Source of the DNA: Streptomyces sp. TBY4
GTDB taxonomy: Bacteria; Actinomycetota; Actinomycetes; Streptomycetales; Streptomycetaceae
DNA: 40,681 bases
Direction: 5' to 3'
Assembly: GCF_024213195.1 (NCBI RefSeq)
Contig: NZ_JANAVF010000028.1
Span: 1 to 40,681 of the forward strand
Part shown: positions 16,248 to 27,485 of the stretch, in pieces
Layout: each line of letters opens with the position of its first letter
How positions within the stretch are numbered: position 1 is the first letter of the stretch
The notes under the pieces: model-generated
What the model was told of the DNA's origin: nothing
Database searches by the model: none
What the model saw: the letters and a program-made list of their open reading frames with translations, nothing else
Program-made: the position numbers and the translations under genes

Positions 16248-17885
16248 ATGGCACGTACACCCCTCATGCACGCGCTCCGGCAGCTCGCCGCGGAGCACGA
16301 CGCCGCGCGCCGGCTCGGCCTGCCCGTCGCCGAGGTCCGCGGCTCCACCCGCCGCCAGCTCCTGGGCCGCGCCGCCGCCCTCGGCCTCGGCACCGCCGTG
16401 GCCTCGGCGGCACTCGCCCCGGCCGGCGCCCACGCGGTGGAGGCCGGCGCGGACAAGAAGCCCGTCGCCCCCGCCCGCGTCGTCATCGTCGGCGCCGGCA
16501 TCTCCGGGCTGACCGCCGCCCTCACCCTCAAGGACGCGGGCGTCCCCTTCACCCTCTACGAGGCCGACCCGGGCCGCGTCGGCGGCCGCATGTGGACCCA
16601 GCGCTCCCACTGGGCCTACGGGCAGACCTCCGAGATCGGCGGCGAGCTGATCGACACCAGCCACAAGAAGATCCTGGAGCTCTGCCGCCGCTTCGGCCTG
16701 CAGACCGAGGACTTCCTCGGCGGCGGCCCCAACGGGGCGGAGGAGGTCCTCTGGTTCAACGGGACGTACTACCCGCGCGAGCAGGCCGACGAGGACTTCA
16801 AGGCCGTCTACCAGGCCCTGCGCCGCGACCTCCAGGAAGCCGGCGAGGTCTCCTGGAACTCCTCCACCCCGGCCGGCACCGCCCTCGACAACATGACGAT
16901 CCACCAGTGGATCGAGACCCGGATCCCCGGCGGCCACGGCTCCCAGCTCGGCCGTTTCATCGACGTGGCGTACAACGTCGAGTACGGGGCCGACACCGAC
17001 CAGCAGTCCGCCCTCGCGCTGGTCCTGCTGATGGGCTACCAGCCCAACCCGGGCAACTTCAACGTCTGGGGCCTGTCCAACGAGCGCTACCACATCACCG
17101 GCGGCAACGACCAGCTGCCGAACGCCATCGCCCAGGCCCTGCCCGCCGGTTCGATCGTCATGGGCCGCGAACTGCTCGCCGTACGCGTCTCCGCCGACGG
17201 CACCCAGACCCTGACCTTCAACGACGCCGGTGCCACCCGGACGGTCGTCGCCGACCACACCGTCCTGTGCCTGCCGCTGCCGGTCCTCCAGCGGATCGAC
17301 ATCACCGGCGCCGGCTTCGACCCGCTGATGAAGAACCTCCTGCGCGACGCCCGGATGGGCTACTGCACCAAGCTCAACATGCAGTTCACCAGCCGCCCCT
17401 GGCGCGGCACCGGCCCCTGGCCCGGGGTCTCCGCCGGCGACTGCTTCACCGACAGCGAGGTCCAGCAGACCTGGGACACCACCAAGGTCCAGCCGGGCAA
17501 CGGAGGCATCCTGCTCCAGTACGGAGGCGGCACCCTGGCCGGCGCGCTCACCCCGGCCACCCCCTTCGCCACCGATTCCGACCCCTACGTACGCGCCCTC
17601 GCGGGCCGGATGCTCACCGGGATCGACGCCTTCTTCCCCGGCACCAAGGCTGCCTGGAACGGCAGGGCGCAGCTGTCGGCCTGGCACCGCAACCCGTACG
17701 CGCTGGGCGCCTACTCGTTCTGGCCGACCGGCTACCTGCACAAGTACGCCAAGTACGAGGGGACCGCGCAGGGCCGCATCCACATCGGCGGTGAGCACTG
17801 CAGCTACGACTTCCAGGGGTTCATGGAAGGCGGGGCGACCGAGGGGGAGCGGGCGGCGAAGGAGGTGATCACCGCCCTCACGTAG
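16248..17885 (+). CDS. Tat-exported flavin monoamine oxidase family protein
   Basis: The 545-aa flavoprotein has an FAD-binding VVIVGAGISGL at 78-88, EADPGRVGGRM, and the C-terminal FAD motif IGGEHCSYDFQGFMEGG near 515-530. Family members oxidise amines or amino acids with oxygen, giving imine and H2O2. An unusually long n-region of 34 residues precedes a twin-arginine motif (STRRQLLG, Arg35-Arg36). A hydrophobic stretch and AHA follow near residue 63, so export by Tat is likely. ATG has aaggag upstream. It is the second gene after the APC permease and ends 9 bp from a convergent oxidase with no terminator between. Substrate could be a polyamine, an aromatic amine or an L-amino acid. Confidence 0.9.
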   Translation: MARTPLMHALRQLAAEHDAARRLGLPVAEVRGSTRRQLLGRAAALGLGTAVASAALAPAGAHAVEAGADKKPVAPARVVIVGAGISGLTAALTLKDAGVPFTLYEADPGRVGGRMWTQRSHWAYGQTSEIGGELIDTSHKKILELCRRFGLQTEDFLGGGPNGAEEVLWFNGTYYPREQADEDFKAVYQALRRDLQEAGEVSWNSSTPAGTALDNMTIHQWIETRIPGGHGSQLGRFIDVAYNVEYGADTDQQSALALVLLMGYQPNPGNFNVWGLSNERYHITGGNDQLPNAIAQALPAGSIVMGRELLAVRVSADGTQTLTFNDAGATRTVVADHTVLCLPLPVLQRIDITGAGFDPLMKNLLRDARMGYCTKLNMQFTSRPWRGTGPWPGVSAGDCFTDSEVQQTWDTTKVQPGNGGILLQYGGGTLAGALTPATPFATDSDPYVRALAGRMLTGIDAFFPGTKAAWNGRAQLSAWHRNPYALGAYSFWPTGYLHKYAKYEGTAQGRIHIGGEHCSYDFQGFMEGGATEGERAAKEVITALT

Positions 17886-17894
17886 GGGCCGGTT

Positions 17895-19280
17895 TCAGGA
17901 CGGCGCGATGTTGTGGTTGAAGCGGAAGACGTTGTCCGGGTCGTACCTCCGCTTCAGCTCGCCCAGCCGCCGCATGTTGTCGGGTCCGAGGCCGGCCACC
18001 ACCCGGTCGCCGCCCTCGTCGTCCCCCGTGAAGTTGAGGTAGACCGCGCCGGTGCTCCACGGCCGGACGTCGGCGCGGACGTCCTTGACCCACTGGCGGA
18101 CGCGCTCGTCGTCGGCGGGGTCCTCCCAGGCGCCGAACGGGTGCACCGCCCAGGGCGCGTCGCGGAACGGCACCGGGTAGTCGGCCGGGCCCTCCGCGAT
18201 CGCCCCGCCCTGGGGCCACACCACGTGCTGGGTGCCGGTCGGCACCGGCATGGAGTCCGCGCGGGCGCAGAACACGTCCACGAACGCGTCGGGCACCCCG
18301 GTCAGGTACTCCGCCGACCAGTAGTTCCGCATCCCCGGCGGGTCGTCGAGCATGCACTGGAGGTCCGCGTAGGGGATGTCCGTCACCAGCTCCGCCTCGT
18401 GCGGGATCGCCAGCAGCGGCGCGGCCAGCCGGCGCAGCTCCTCCACGGGACCCGCGTACGTGATCAGCGCGCCGGCCAGCAGCAGGCCGACCAGGTGCGG
18501 CGGGACGAACTCCTCGGGCGGGCCGGTCATGTAGATGGCGCCGCCACCGGCCTCGCGCGGGCCGTCCTGCATGACGTCCCGGTACGTACGGACCATCTCG
18601 GGCCCGTGCTCCGGCAGGTACAGCAGGAACGCGACGGACATGGCCGGCAGTTCGTGCAGCCGCAGGGTCAGGGAGGTCGCGATGCCGAAGTTCCCGCCGC
18701 CGCCGTGCAGCCCCCAGAACAGCTCGGGGTGGTCCTCCGCGGTCGCCGTCACCATCTCCCCGTCGGCGGTGACCAGGTCCACCGCGAGCAGGTTGTCCAC
18801 CGCCAGCCCGAACTTGCGGTCCAGCCACCCGGTGCCGCCGCCCAGGACGAAGCCGCCGACCCCGGTGGTGGACACGCGGCCGCCGGTGGTCGCCAGCCCG
18901 TACCGCTCGCAGGCCCGGTCGAGATGGCTCATCGTGGCCCCGCCCTCGACGCGGACGGCCGAGGCCCCGGGGTGCACCGTCACCGCCTGCATCCGGCGCA
19001 GGTCGACGACGAGGCCGCCGTCGTTCAGGGACATCCCGGCCACGCTGTGGCCGCCGCCGCGCACCGCCACCGGCAGATCGAGCCGCCGCGCGAAGCGCAC
19101 GGCGGTCACCACGTCCACCGGACTCTCGCACTGCGCGATGACGGCCGGCCGGCGGTCGATCATTCCGTTGTAGACGGTGCGGGCCTCGTCGTACCCCGGA
19201 TCATCCGGGACGAGGACGGGGCCGGACAGGTCCTCGCGGAGCTCGGCCAGGGCCGTGCCCGCCTTCGAGAGGGGAGCCAT
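17895..19280 (-). CDS. FAD-linked oxidoreductase, berberine-bridge-enzyme type
   Basis: The 461-aa protein has an FAD_binding_4 domain (about 45-185) with VRGGGHSVAG, where His78 is the expected covalent flavin anchor. It ends with a BBE domain (VYLNFTGDDE, RYDPDNVFRFNHNI). In bicovalent members a Cys near GxCxxVG forms a second flavin bond. Here that region reads GGRVSTTGVGG with Val at about 136, so only single attachment is expected. Members oxidise sugars, alcohols or polyketide and alkaloid intermediates. No signal peptide is present. It lies 54 bp downstream of the GH15 gene on the same strand and is probably co-transcribed. Substrate unknown. Confidence 0.9.
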   Translation of the reverse strand: MAPLSKAGTALAELREDLSGPVLVPDDPGYDEARTVYNGMIDRRPAVIAQCESPVDVVTAVRFARRLDLPVAVRGGGHSVAGMSLNDGGLVVDLRRMQAVTVHPGASAVRVEGGATMSHLDRACERYGLATTGGRVSTTGVGGFVLGGGTGWLDRKFGLAVDNLLAVDLVTADGEMVTATAEDHPELFWGLHGGGGNFGIATSLTLRLHELPAMSVAFLLYLPEHGPEMVRTYRDVMQDGPREAGGGAIYMTGPPEEFVPPHLVGLLLAGALITYAGPVEELRRLAAPLLAIPHEAELVTDIPYADLQCMLDDPPGMRNYWSAEYLTGVPDAFVDVFCARADSMPVPTGTQHVVWPQGGAIAEGPADYPVPFRDAPWAVHPFGAWEDPADDERVRQWVKDVRADVRPWSTGAVYLNFTGDDEGGDRVVAGLGPDNMRRLGELKRRYDPDNVFRFNHNIAPS

Positions 19281-19334
19281 GGCTACCCCCTTCCGGGAGA
19301 TGCTGCGGAAGGGCCTACGACTCCTCCAGGTTAG

Positions 19335-21140
19335 TCAGCCCCCGTACGCCCCGCTCGCTGTCAGCCGCAGGGCCGTGTCGATCAGGGGGACGTGGCTGAA
19401 GGCCTGGGGGAAGTTGCCCACCTGGCGCTGGAGCCGGGGATCCCATTCCTCCGCCAGCAGGCCCAGGTCGTTGCGGAGCGCGAGCAGCTTCTCGAAGAGG
19501 CGGCGGGCCTCGTCGACCCGGCCGATCATCGCCAGGTCGTCCGCCATCCAGAACGAGCACGCCAGGAAGGCCCCCTCGTCGCCCTCCAGGCCGTCCACGC
19601 CCGCCTCCTCGCCGGAGGTCGGGTAGCGCAGGATGAAGCCGTCGGGGGTCGACAGCTCGCGCTGGATCGCCTCGATCGTGCCGATCACCCGCTTGTCGTC
19701 CGGCGGCAGGAAGCCCATCTGCGGGATCAGCAGGAGGGAGGCGTCCAGCTCCTTGGACCCGTAGGACTGCGTGAAGGTGTTCCGTTCCTTGTCGTAGCCC
19801 TTCTCGCAGACGTCCTGGTGGATCTCGTCGCGCAGCTCCCGCCACCGCTCCAGCGGCCCGTCCGCGTCCCCGCTCTCGATCAGCTTGATCGTGCGGTCCA
19901 CGGCCACCCACGCCATCACCTTCGAGTGGACGAAGTGCCGGCGCGGGCCGCGCACCTCCCAGATCCCCTCGTCGGGCTGGTCCCAGTGGGTCTCCAGGTA
20001 GCGGATCAGCTTCAGCTGGAGCAGCGAGGCGTAGTCGTTGCGCGCCAGGCCGGTCATGTGGCCCAGGTGCAGGGCCTCGGTGACCTCGCCGTACACGTCG
20101 AGCTGCAGCTGTCCGGCTGCGCCGTTGCCGACCCGGACCGGGCGCGAGTTCTCGTACCCGGGCAGCCAGTCCAGCTCGGTCTCGCCGAGCTCCCGCTCGC
20201 CAGCGATCCCGTACATGATCTGCAGGTTCTCCGGGTCGCCGGCCACCGCCCGCAGCAGCCACTCGCGCCAGGCGCGGGCCTCCTCGCGGTACCCGGTGCG
20301 CAGCAGCGAGGACAGGGTGATGGCGGCGTCGCGGAGCCAGGTGTAGCGGTAGTCCCAGTTGCGGACCCCGCCGATCTCCTCCGGGAGGGAGGTGGTGGGC
20401 GCGGCGACGATCCCGCCCGTGGGGGCGTACGTGAGCGCCTTGAGGGTGATCAGCGAGCGGATCACCGCCTCCCGGTAGGGCCCGTGGTACGTGCACTGCT
20501 CGACCCAGTCGCGCCAGAACTCGGTGGTGGCCTCCAGGGCCTCCTCCGCCTCGGGCGGCTGCGGCGGCTCCTTGTGCGAGGGCTGCCAGCTGATGCAGAA
20601 GGCCTTCCGGTCGCCCGGCCCGACGGTGAAGTCGGAGTACGTGGTCAGGTCCTTGCCGTACGTCTGCACCTCGGTGTCCAGCCAGACCGAGTCGGGGCCC
20701 GCGACGGCGACGGTGCGGTCGTCGACCCGGTGCACCCAGGGCACGACCCGGCCGTAGCTGAAGCGCATGCGCAGGGCCGAGCGCATGGGAACGCGCCCGC
20801 TGATGCCCTCCACGATGCGGATGAGCTGCGGTGCGTGGTCCTCGCGGGGCGGCATGAAGTCGATCACGCGGACCGTGCCGCGCGGGGTGTCCCACTCGGA
20901 CTCCAGGACCAGTGAGTCACCGCGGTAGCGGCGCCGGGTGGCACGCGGGGCCTCGGCGCCGGCCGGGAATGCCGGGCCGATCCGCCAGAACCCGTGTTCC
21001 TCGGTGCCGAGAATGCTCGCGAAGACGGCATGGGAATCGAAGCGTGGCAGGCACAGCCAGTCCACCGCCCCGTCCCGGCAGACCAATGCCGCGGTCTGCA
21101 TGTCGCCGATCAGTGCGTAATCCTCGATGCGCCCGGACAC
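19335..21140 (-). CDS. Glycoside hydrolase family 15 protein (glucoamylase/trehalase-like)
   Basis: The 601-aa protein begins RIEDYALIGDMQTAALV, the usual N-terminus of bacterial GH15 proteins, with DGAVDWLCLPRFDS following. The (alpha/alpha)6 catalytic part shows EGIWEVRGPRRHFVHSKVM near residue 390, containing the proposed acid Glu. It also has LLAEEWDP near 565, containing the proposed base Glu. Family members cut terminal alpha-glucosyl bonds; some actinobacterial members are trehalases. No secretion signal is visible, so an intracellular trehalose or maltodextrin role is likely. GTG at 21140 with ggag upstream was preferred to longer starts, because homology begins at RIEDY. It heads a short minus-strand unit with the BBE-type oxidase. 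Confidence 0.92.
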   Translation of the reverse strand: MSGRIEDYALIGDMQTAALVCRDGAVDWLCLPRFDSHAVFASILGTEEHGFWRIGPAFPAGAEAPRATRRRYRGDSLVLESEWDTPRGTVRVIDFMPPREDHAPQLIRIVEGISGRVPMRSALRMRFSYGRVVPWVHRVDDRTVAVAGPDSVWLDTEVQTYGKDLTTYSDFTVGPGDRKAFCISWQPSHKEPPQPPEAEEALEATTEFWRDWVEQCTYHGPYREAVIRSLITLKALTYAPTGGIVAAPTTSLPEEIGGVRNWDYRYTWLRDAAITLSSLLRTGYREEARAWREWLLRAVAGDPENLQIMYGIAGERELGETELDWLPGYENSRPVRVGNGAAGQLQLDVYGEVTEALHLGHMTGLARNDYASLLQLKLIRYLETHWDQPDEGIWEVRGPRRHFVHSKVMAWVAVDRTIKLIESGDADGPLERWRELRDEIHQDVCEKGYDKERNTFTQSYGSKELDASLLLIPQMGFLPPDDKRVIGTIEAIQRELSTPDGFILRYPTSGEEAGVDGLEGDEGAFLACSFWMADDLAMIGRVDEARRLFEKLLALRNDLGLLAEEWDPRLQRQVGNFPQAFSHVPLIDTALRLTASGAYGG

Positions 21141-21611
21141 GTTGCATCTCCAGTCGAACAGCCACGTCCGCCCCGAAGGGCGCTTGCATTGCGCGATGCC
21201 GCGGATTCTCCGGTGGTGTGGATGACCGCGTCCAGCCCATGATTCCGGAACCGGACGGGTTACGCCGTTCGCGGGGCCGCTCGGCAGGGATGTGATCGAG
21301 ATCCGAGCAGGACAAGACGGCACCCTAGTGATCCCCGTCAGCTTGGGGACAATGAGGTTCGGCCGAACGGGTGAGCGGCGGCGATACCGCCGGGACGGAC
21401 CGCGCGCAGGCCCCCGAGGACGCCCCCGCCGCGTGGCCGGAGGCGGACCGGCCCGGGCGCTGATAGGCTGGTATCCCGTGGACCGGTGGTCTGCCTGTGC
21501 GAATCAGGAGCCCCGAAACCGCAGCTTCGGCGCCCCCTGAGACCCTCCGGTTCGATGGTGGCCGGCGCCGGACGCACCTCACCTCGCGACCACGGGAGCC
21601 CCCTCTTGGCG
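21141..21611. promoter_or_regulatory. Divergent intergenic region between the GH15 gene and pyrG
   Basis: These 471 bp hold no convincing gene. Seen in it: a perfect palindrome GTTCGGCCGAAC (21357-21368); an inverted repeat tcccc-N8-gggga (21332-21336 and 21345-21349); a -10-like TAGGCT (21464-21469) that would give pyrG a leader of about 140 nt; and a small hairpin ccgaa-N8-ttcgg (21513-21530) in that leader. Short open frames here lack family resemblance and cross the promoter. No transcription attenuator with a T-tract is visible. Confidence 0.5.
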
Positions 21612-23264
<1,653 letters not shown>

Positions 23265-23283
23265 TCGTACGGCACATACCGTA

Positions 23284-23319
23284 GACAGCCGGGGTACGGA
23301 GATCCGTACCCCGGCTGTC
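23284..23319 (+). terminator. Perfect 16-bp hairpin between pyrG and the Nudix gene
   Basis: gacagccggggtacgg (23284-23299) pairs fully with 23304-23319 around a 4-nt loop (agat). There is no T-tract. It begins 19 nt after the pyrG stop and ends 24 nt before the Nudix start, so it may reduce read-through or protect the pyrG 3' end. Confidence 0.7.
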
Positions 23320-23343
23320 GCGCGTCGTGGAGGGCTTCGGGGT

Positions 23344-23985
23344 ATGTCGGGCATGGAGATCAAGGACACGTCGGAATCCTGGGAGACGCTGTCGTCCCAG
23401 CGGCCGTTCCAGGGCGCGAAGACGGCGGTGGCTTCCGACGAGGTGCGGATGCCGGACGGGTCCGTGGCCCGCCGCGACTACCAGGTGCACCCCGGGTCGG
23501 TGTGCGTGCTGGCCCTGGACGACGCGGGGCGGGTGCTGGTGCTCAGCCAGTACCGGCACCCCGTGCGGCGCCGGCTGTGGGAGCTCCCGGCGGGGCTCCT
23601 GGACGTGGTGGGGGAGAACCCGCTGCACGGGGCGCAGCGGGAGCTGTATGAGGAGGCGCACGTCAAGGCGGAGGAGTGGCGGGTGCTGGCCGACTTCTAC
23701 GCGTCCCCCGGCGGCTCCGACGAGGCCACCCGCATCTTCCTCGCGCGAGGGGTGTCGGCGGCGGACGGGGAGCGCTACGCGGAGTCCGGGTCGGAGGAGG
23801 CGGACATGGAGCTGGCCTGGGTGCCGCTGCCCGAGCTGGTACGGGGCGTCCTGGCGGGCGAGCTGGGCAACCCCGGGCTCGTCACGGGAGCCCTGGCCCT
23901 GACGGCGGCCCTCGCCACCGACCCCTCCCTCACCTCCCTCCGCCCGGCGGACACCCCCTGGCAGGCCCGCCCGTACGAGGCGTAG
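23344..23985 (+). CDS. Nudix hydrolase, ADP-ribose pyrophosphatase type
   Basis: The 213-aa protein carries a Nudix box in PAGLLDVVGENPLHGAQREL followed by YEEAHV (about 82-107). It has one extra residue in the first spacer and lacks the usual Gly after EE. The downstream FYASPGGSDEATRIFLA is the segment typical of ADP-ribose pyrophosphatases, as in M. tuberculosis Rv1700, which also follows pyrG. Such enzymes cut ADP-ribose to AMP and ribose 5-phosphate. ATG 23344 (gaggg upstream) gives a start matching the family; ATG 23353 is possible. It ends before a strong hairpin. Its possible substrate links it to the ADP-ribose genes near 35 kb, though it is not in that operon. Confidence 0.92.
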   Translation: MSGMEIKDTSESWETLSSQRPFQGAKTAVASDEVRMPDGSVARRDYQVHPGSVCVLALDDAGRVLVLSQYRHPVRRRLWELPAGLLDVVGENPLHGAQRELYEEAHVKAEEWRVLADFYASPGGSDEATRIFLARGVSAADGERYAESGSEEADMELAWVPLPELVRGVLAGELGNPGLVTGALALTAALATDPSLTSLRPADTPWQARPYEA

Positions 23986-23996
23986 CCCCGCCCTTC

Positions 23997-24034
23997 ACCT
24001 TCTCGACGCGGAGCGAGCTCCGCGTCAAGAAGGT
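23997..24034 (+). terminator. Long hairpin after the Nudix gene
   Basis: Arms 23997-24013 and 24018-24034 pair over 17 positions with one mismatch (C/A) around the loop cgag; a C-G and two G-U pairs can extend the foot. It starts 12 nt after the stop codon and is the likely end of the pyrG-Nudix transcript. No T-tract follows, as is common for Streptomyces terminators. Confidence 0.7.
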
Positions 24035-24161
24035 GGGCGGTGCGTCAGAAAAGCTGCACATCCGCTGATCCGATCGGGCGATTTGTCCGCCGCGCTCCAC
24101 CCGGTCCGTCGCTCTGCGTGAACTACGCTCGCAATCCGAAGGCAGCGAGAGGAGCGGATCC

Positions 24162-26153
24162 GTGACGGTTTTCGTCGGGCGGCGGCGTGAGCTCAAGGAG
24201 CTCCGCGAGGACATCGCGCGGACCGGGCTCGACACCCTCTCGGGCCGCAAGGCGAAGGCCCCCCGCGCCCGGGTGCTGCTCGTCGCCGGGCGCCCCGGCT
24301 CCGGCCGGACCGCCCTCGCGGAGGCGCTGGTGCGCGAGATCGCCGAGGACTATCCCGACGGGGTGCTGAGGGTGCGGCTCACCGCTCCCACGGGGGAGGG
24401 CGTCGCTACCGAGCGTGCCGTCCGGACCCTTCTGGAGGGGCTCGGGCAGCCCACCCCGCCCGGCGCGGCCGAGGACGACCTCAGCTCCGCCCTGCGCACG
24501 GCCCTGGCCGGCCGCCGCGCTGTGCTTCTGGTCGACGACGCCTCCGATCCGCATCAGGTCGACGCCCTGCTGCCGGACACCCCCGATTGCCTGGTCGTCG
24601 TCACCGCCGAGGGTCCGCTGACCGGGATTCCGGATGTCCGGCCCTGCACCCTCGGCGGCCTCGACACCCCCTCGGCCGTCCGCATGCTCGTGCAGCGGAT
24701 CGGTGACATCCGCGTCGCCAACGATCCGCGCGCGGCCGAAGCCCTCGCCGAGGAGTGCGGAGGGCAGCCCGCCGCGCTCGCCCTGGCGGGCGGCTGGCTC
24801 GCCGCACGCCCCAAGGCCTCCGTGGCGGACGTGGGCAAGCAGTTGCACGACATGCCCGCCGGCGTGGGCGGGCCGCTGGCGAAGGCCTTCAGGCTGGTCT
24901 ACGAATCCCTCCCGCAGCCCGCCCAGCGGACCCTGCGGCTGCTTCCGCTCGCCCCCGCGGGCCTCGCCGACTCCCACGTGGTCTCCGCGCTCGCCGGCTG
25001 CTCCGTGGCCGCCGCCCAGTCCACCCTGGAGGACTTCGCCGCGCTGGGCCTGCTGCGGCCCGCGTCCGACGGGCTGTACCTGCTGCCCGGCTGCCTCGCG
25101 CCGCTGCTCCAGGCCCTGCTGGAGGCCAAGGAGCGGCCCGCCGAGGTCCAGCTCGCCCGGGCCCGGATGCTGGAGCGCACCGTACGGCTGCTGCTCTCCT
25201 GCCGGGCGATGGCCGAGCCGGACGAGGAGGGACAGGACGGGCCCGGCGGGGTCGTCGGGGCGCCCGAGAAGCTCGACGGGGTGCCGCGCGCGCTGCGCTT
25301 CGCCGACCGGCGGGCGGCGGAGACCTGGCTGGACACCCGGCTGCCCGCGCTGCTGGCCGCGGCCTCGCTGGCCGTGGCCGACGGGGAGCTGGACACCCTG
25401 GCGCGCAGGTTCGTAGCGGCCCTCGCGGGGGCCCTGTCCGAGCACCGGGGCACGGCCGGGGCCGCGCCCGAGCTGTACGGGCTGCACCAGCTGGTGCTGG
25501 ACGTGGCCGAGCGGCGCGATCTGTACCGGGAGCAGGCCGCGGCACTGCTGAACCTGGCCGATCTGGATGCGGAGACGGGCCGGACGCGGGAGGCGCTGGA
25601 GCGGTACCGGGCCGCGCTGGACGCGGGAAGGGCGGCGAAGGATCCGTACGCGTCGGGCCGCGCGATGGAATCCGTAGGCGGTGCGCACCAGGAGCTGGGC
25701 GACTGGCACCGGGCCTCCGACTGGTTCGGCCGGGCCCTGTCCCACGCGCTGGCGCGCGGGGAGCGCGCGGACGAGGCGCGGCTGTACGGGCGGCTGGGCA
25801 ACGTGCACACCTACGCGGGCCGGTACGGGGACGCGCTGCGGAGCTGGCGGGCGGCCTCGGCCGGGTACCGGAAGCTGGCCGATGTCCCGGGCCAGGCAAA
25901 GGCGTTGAGCGAGATGGCGCGGATCCAGGAGTACGCGGGGCGGCCCGAGGAATCGCTGCACACCTGCCGGGAGGCGGTGGAGCTGGCGCGGAAGGCGGGG
26001 GACCTGCGGCTTCAGGCCGCGCTCCAGGTCCGGCTGGCGGACACGCTGGACCGGCTAGGGGATCCCGCGGCGGCGAGGCTGCACCGGTCCGCGGCCGACA
26101 GATTGCTGGGAGATGACCCCGCAGCCTGCGAAATCCGCAGTGGTTCCGACTGA
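24162..26153 (+). CDS. STAND/NB-ARC-like P-loop protein with C-terminal TPR repeats
   Basis: The 663-aa protein starts FVGRRRELKELRED, the usual entry of bacterial STAND ATPases. Its P-loop reads AGRPGSGRTAL with Arg49 in place of the invariant Lys. Walker B-like AVLLVDDAS is near 126 and GGQPAALALAGGWLA near 200 is GxP-like. The C-terminal part from about 430 is TPR-like, with repeats of helix pairs (LYREQAAALLNLADLDAETG, SGRAMESVGGAHQELGDW, ARLYGRLGNVHTYAGRY). No DNA-binding or effector domain is seen, unlike AfsR-type regulators. Such proteins usually act as nucleotide-gated scaffolds. GTG 24162 has gagaggag upstream. It stands alone between the Nudix gene and ald. Role unknown. Confidence 0.88.
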   Translation: MTVFVGRRRELKELREDIARTGLDTLSGRKAKAPRARVLLVAGRPGSGRTALAEALVREIAEDYPDGVLRVRLTAPTGEGVATERAVRTLLEGLGQPTPPGAAEDDLSSALRTALAGRRAVLLVDDASDPHQVDALLPDTPDCLVVVTAEGPLTGIPDVRPCTLGGLDTPSAVRMLVQRIGDIRVANDPRAAEALAEECGGQPAALALAGGWLAARPKASVADVGKQLHDMPAGVGGPLAKAFRLVYESLPQPAQRTLRLLPLAPAGLADSHVVSALAGCSVAAAQSTLEDFAALGLLRPASDGLYLLPGCLAPLLQALLEAKERPAEVQLARARMLERTVRLLLSCRAMAEPDEEGQDGPGGVVGAPEKLDGVPRALRFADRRAAETWLDTRLPALLAAASLAVADGELDTLARRFVAALAGALSEHRGTAGAAPELYGLHQLVLDVAERRDLYREQAAALLNLADLDAETGRTREALERYRAALDAGRAAKDPYASGRAMESVGGAHQELGDWHRASDWFGRALSHALARGERADEARLYGRLGNVHTYAGRYGDALRSWRAASAGYRKLADVPGQAKALSEMARIQEYAGRPEESLHTCREAVELARKAGDLRLQAALQVRLADTLDRLGDPAAARLHRSAADRLLGDDPAACEIRSGSD

Positions 26154-26172
26154 GATTATTGGTTTGCAAGGC

Positions 26173-26200
26173 TAGACAGCCGCTCATCCTTCATTAGACT
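26173..26200 (+). promoter_or_regulatory. Predicted ald promoter
   Basis: TAGACA (26173-26178, 5 of 6 matches to the -35 consensus) and TAGACT (26195-26200) are separated by 16 bp. Transcription from here gives a leader of about 100 nt. The leader starts with a hairpin CACCAG-N8-CTGGTG (26206-26225), which may be an operator or an RNA structure. Confidence 0.5.
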
Positions 26201-26305
26201 GGCTTCACCAGGTCATCCTCTGGTGCATCCCGTTGCGCGTTCTTGTGGACGGGTTTGTATTGAAGTAGCCCGAAACATCCCCTGAGCCAAGGACCGTGAG
26301 CCACG

Positions 26306-27421
<1,116 letters not shown>

Positions 27422-27451
27422 GTCGTCAACGACTGACGTCAATCTCACGTA

Positions 27452-27485
27452 TCCGGCCGGACCTTGCTCGCGAGGTCCGGCCGGA
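27452..27485 (+). terminator. ald terminator hairpin
   Basis: A perfect 13-bp inverted repeat (27452-27464 with 27473-27485) has an 8-nt loop, tgctcgcg. It starts 30 nt after the ald stop. No T-tract follows. Confidence 0.75.

Noticed and set aside
21292..21540. Small plus-strand reading frame upstream of pyrG
   Set aside because: Its translation is Arg/Gly/Pro-rich without family features and it runs across the likely pyrG promoter; no ribosome site is seen.
21464..21540. tRNA-like segment (gcgaatcagg) upstream of pyrG
   Set aside because: No cloverleaf with acceptor and anticodon stems can be formed around it.
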